This document shows, one piece after another, positions 61,818 through 64,000 of a stretch of DNA of 64,000 nucleotides. The stretch lies in contig NZ_CP015109.1 of assembly GCF_002082015.1 (NCBI RefSeq), positions 1 through 64,000 of the forward strand, read 5' to 3'. The position numbers and the translations under genes were made by a program. Positions within the stretch are counted from its first letter, which is position 1; every line of letters begins with the position of its first letter. The DNA is from Sporosarcina ureae. GTDB lineage: Bacteria; Bacillota; Bacilli; Bacillales_A; Planococcaceae. Below the pieces are notes generated by a model. The model was given only the letters and a program-made list of their open reading frames with translations, had not been told where the DNA came from and searched no databases.

Positions 61818-62355
61818 ACGAACAGTTTGGTTTTTAACATTACTTAGTCTAGTCGCAGTGATTTCAATCTACTACGTGAAGAAGGAAGCACCGATGCCGT
61901 TTGACGGAATTGCGATCTTCACGAAAGAAACAAAGGACGCAACGAATCTACTCGAAAAGGAAGGCAAGTCGGAGGAAGTGAAGCCAGTCTTTGCTGAATC
62001 GTATATTTTCCAAGATATGCGTATGGAAGTACGTAATGAACGCAGTGAGACGGTACAACAGTTGACAGAAAAAATGACTTCTTCTGATTTCTCTGCTGAA
62101 GAGAAAAATGAAATTTTTAATGAAATTGCTGCATTACGAAAAGTAAGTTCCACAGAAGCCTTGATGGAGATGCAAATTGCAGCACTTGGTTACCCTGAAG
62201 TGTTTGTACGTGGAGATGGTGATCGTGTCAACGTCACTGTGTTATCAAATGAAAGCCACTCACCGAAAATGGCGGATGAAATAACACAGTATGTCATGTC
62301 GAGCTGGGATGGCGCGCAAACTGTCAAAGTAGATTTTGCAGAAACAAAAGAATAA
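61804..62355 (+). CDS. spoIIIAH: stage III sporulation protein SpoIIIAH
   Basis: 183 aa. One N-terminal membrane helix (about 9-23), an acidic linker, then the ring-building domain with SSDFSAEEKNEIFNEIAAL, ALGYPEVFVRGDGDRVNV and a final helical strand. The mother-cell partner of forespore SpoIIQ. Slightly shorter than the 218-aa B. subtilis protein. Ribosome binding site AAAAGGGGG. Terminator after it. Confidence 0.88.
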   Translation: MRANKRTVWFLTLLSLVAVISIYYVKKEAPMPFDGIAIFTKETKDATNLLEKEGKSEEVKPVFAESYIFQDMRMEVRNERSETVQQLTEKMTSSDFSAEEKNEIFNEIAALRKVSSTEALMEMQIAALGYPEVFVRGDGDRVNVTVLSNESHSPKMADEITQYVMSSWDGAQTVKVDFAETKE

Positions 62356-62357
62356 TG

Positions 62358-62391
62358 CCAAAAGGAAGTCCATAGGGCTTCCTTTTTTGTG
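62358..62391 (+). terminator. terminator of the spoIIIA operon
   Basis: AAAAGGAAGTCC pairs with GGGCTTCCTTTT, followed by Ts. Confidence 0.8.
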
Positions 62392-62612
62392 CGGATAATT
62401 AAATATTCGGTCTATATTTTATATATGAGTAAACAAGATAATGTTATCAGATAACACATTAGCGTTTTTTTGAATGAATTGACACAAAATTTGCAAATGA
62501 TAGGGATTATTCGAGAATAATAGAATAATTTGTGTCTTTGCTATTCCATATTTACTGTAAAACGTCTATCATAGAATATGATAGCAAGAAAAATTAGTTA
62601 GGAGAATCAGAT

Positions 62613-63113
62613 ATGTTGAAAATTCAAGAAATCAGAGAAATTATTAAGCTTATCGATCAATCATCCATCCAGAAATTCTCATTGGAATCAGATGGAGGGA
62701 AGATTAAACTTGAAAAAAATGACGGACAAGCCGTGACAACGGTTACAGAAACACCACAAACACCACAAGCAGCACCGACTCCAGCTCCGGCAGCACCTGC
62801 AGCAGCTCCAGCAACTCCAGCTCCAACAGCAGCACCGGAAGCTCCAGCAGCTGAAGTGGTAACTGACGAAACACTACACAAAATCACTTCCCCTATGGTT
62901 GGAACATATTATCAGGCTTCATCACCAGACGCAGAAGCATACGTTAAAAAAGGTGATCAAGTGACTGCTGAATCCATCGTTTGTATTGTAGAAGCAATGA
63001 AACTATTCAACGAAATTGAATCAGAAGTGAATGGTGAAATCGTTGAAATCTTAGTACAAGACGGTCAACTTGTGGAATACGGACAGCCTTTATTCCTTGT
63101 TAGAGAAAACTAA
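62613..63113 (+). CDS. accB: acetyl-CoA carboxylase biotin carboxyl carrier protein
   Basis: 166 aa. Carries biotin between the carboxylase and transferase parts of acetyl-CoA carboxylase, first step of fatty-acid synthesis. N-terminal [16 protein letters not shown], an Ala/Pro/Thr-rich flexible linker (about 48-88), then the biotinyl domain with the modified Lys in [11 protein letters not shown] (about residue 131). The repetitive look of the linker is compositional, not a true repeat. Ribosome binding site TTAGGAG. Followed by accC after 13 bp. Confidence 0.96.
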   Translation: MLKIQEIREIIKLIDQSSIQKFSLESDGGKIKLEKNDGQAVTTVTETPQTPQAAPTPAPAAPAAAPATPAPTAAPEAPAAEVVTDETLHKITSPMVGTYYQASSPDAEAYVKKGDQVTAESIVCIVEAMKLFNEIESEVNGEIVEILVQDGQLVEYGQPLFLVREN

Positions 63114-63126
63114 GGGGGAGTATCTA

Positions 63127-64000
63127 ATGAAAAAAGTATTAATTGCAAATCGTGGAGAAATTGCCGTGCGAATTATTCGCGCGTGTAAAGAAATGGGGAT
63201 TAAAACGGTAGCTGTCTATTCCGAAGCAGATGCAGAGGCGCTACACGTTCAACTAGCAGACGAAGCAGTTTGCATCGGACCACGTCTATCGACAGACAGT
63301 TATCTAAACTTCTCAAACGTCATCAGTGCTGCAAAAGCAACTGACTGTGACGGAATCCATCCTGGTTATGGTTTCCTTGCAGAGAACGCGAGCTTCGCAG
63401 AACTTTGTGAAGAAGTAAATATCGAATTCATCGGGCCCACTGCAGCGGCCATTTCCAAAATGGGTACAAAAGACGTTGCGCGCAATACAATGGCATCTGC
63501 AGGAGTTCCGATCGTTCCTGGTTCTGACGGTATTGTGGATGATGCAGACCATGCACTTAAAATTGCAAAAGAACTTGGATTCCCCGTGATCATCAAAGCA
63601 ACAGCTGGTGGTGGCGGTAAAGGGATTCGTGTAGCGCGTGATGAAGACGAGCTAGTAAAAGGCGTGAAAATCACACAAAAAGAAGCGGCTGCGGCATTCG
63701 GGAACCCGGGCGTCTATATTGAAAAATATATTGAAGTATTCCGTCACGTAGAAGTCCAAGTACTTGCGGACAAGTATGGTAACGCGATTCATTTAGGTGA
63801 GCGTGATTGTTCTATACAGCGCCGTATGCAAAAACTAGTCGAGGAAGCTCCATCTCCTGCGTTGACTCCTGAATTGCGTGCAGAGATGGGTGAAGCGGCG
63901 GTTAAAGCGGCTAAAGCTTGTAACTATCGTGGTGCAGGTACTGTAGAATTCATTTTTGATCATATCAATCAAAAATTCTATTTCATGGAAATGAATACAC
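63127..64000 (+). CDS. accC: acetyl-CoA carboxylase biotin carboxylase subunit, 5' part
   Basis: The first 291 codons; the window ends inside the gene. ATP-dependent carboxylation of biotin on AccB. N-terminal [36 protein letters not shown], the ATP-grasp glycine loop [14 protein letters not shown] (about residue 159), [17 protein letters not shown] and [19 protein letters not shown]. Ribosome binding site GGGGGAG. Operon with accB, order as in Bacillus. Confidence 0.95.
   Translation, partial: MKKVLIANRGEIAVRIIRACKEMGIKTVAVYSEADAEALHVQLADEAVCIGPRLSTDSYLNFSNVISAAKATDCDGIHPGYGFLAENASFAELCEEVNIEFIGPTAAAISKMGTKDVARNTMASAGVPIVPGSDGIVDDADHALKIAKELGFPVIIKATAGGGGKGIRVARDEDELVKGVKITQKEAAAAFGNPGVYIEKYIEVFRHVEVQVLADKYGNAIHLGERDCSIQRRMQKLVEEAPSPALTPELRAEMGEAAVKAAKACNYRGAGTVEFIFDHINQKFYFMEMNT

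Noticed and set aside
62740-62860. Ala/Pro-rich tandem-looking repeat
   Set aside because: It is the flexible linker of AccB, a normal family feature.
1-64000. tRNA, rRNA, CRISPR arrays, prophage or origin
   Set aside because: None recognised on either strand; no cloverleaf, spaced direct repeats, phage structural genes or DnaA-box cluster were seen.

Overview
The window is a chromosomal segment of a low-to-moderate GC, endospore-lineage Gram-positive bacterium. Gene content and order follow the Bacillus subtilis rpoD-yqf-yqg-comG-gcv-yqh-spoIIIA-accBC region almost gene for gene. Several details (longer SigA linker, a B12-dependent ribonucleotide reductase, a pared-down spoIIIA locus) suggest a Planococcaceae relative such as Sporosarcina rather than Bacillus itself; the genus is an inference, not something read directly.

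Layout. 1-8.7 kb: rpoD, a membrane protein, a decayed acyl-CoA dehydrogenase relic, cccA, trmK, a Nif3-family protein, ispH, a YqfQ-like protein, cshB and nfo. 8.7-14.7 kb: a DUF2624 protein, a zinc-uptake operon (ATPase, permease, Zur regulator) behind a Zur-box palindrome, a TauE/SafE exporter, a nucleotidase, ispG and two small envelope proteins. 14.9-26.5 kb: Na/Pi symporter, DUF456 protein, sodA, a class B PBP, two small envelope proteins, rpmG, 5-formyl-THF cyclo-ligase, YqgQ, an LtaS-type synthase behind an ECF-type promoter, a propeller lipoprotein, an MBL hydrolase and small membrane proteins. 26.6-32.8 kb: the comG competence pilus operon, split between comGB and comGC by an IS110-family element, then aroK. 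32.9-37.2 kb: a glycine riboswitch with terminator controlling gcvT-gcvPA-gcvPB.

37.2-48.5 kb is an accessory block between gcvPB and the rhodanese/lipM pair that are neighbours in B. subtilis. It holds a promoter/hairpin/terminator RNA upstream of an uncharacterised gene, a LacI regulator with a HisD-like dehydrogenase and a GntP permease, a preQ1-riboswitch-controlled queC-transporter-queF operon, two small genes, a tiny Spo0E-like gene and a BCS1-like AAA ATPase. 48.5-55.6 kb: rhodanese-fold protein, lipM, then nrdJ, whose three exons (853 codons after splicing) are separated by two group I introns. Intron 1 cuts the catalytic NPCGE motif and carries an intact-looking HNH endonuclease. Intron 2 cuts the PTG-S phosphate-binding loop and carries an internally deleted HNH remnant. 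A CstA-type transporter follows. 55.6-64 kb: yqhQ, yqhR, aroQ, a Xaa-Pro peptidase homologue, efp, a reduced spoIIIA locus (AA and AB absent; AE and AF visibly shortened), accB and the first part of accC, cut by the window end.

The most noteworthy items are the doubly intron-split nrdJ with two endonuclease states, the reduced spoIIIA locus, the IS110 insertion in comG, the unexplained short RNA at 37.6 kb, and the LacI/HisD-like/GntP catabolic cassette. No tRNA, rRNA, CRISPR array or prophage was found.
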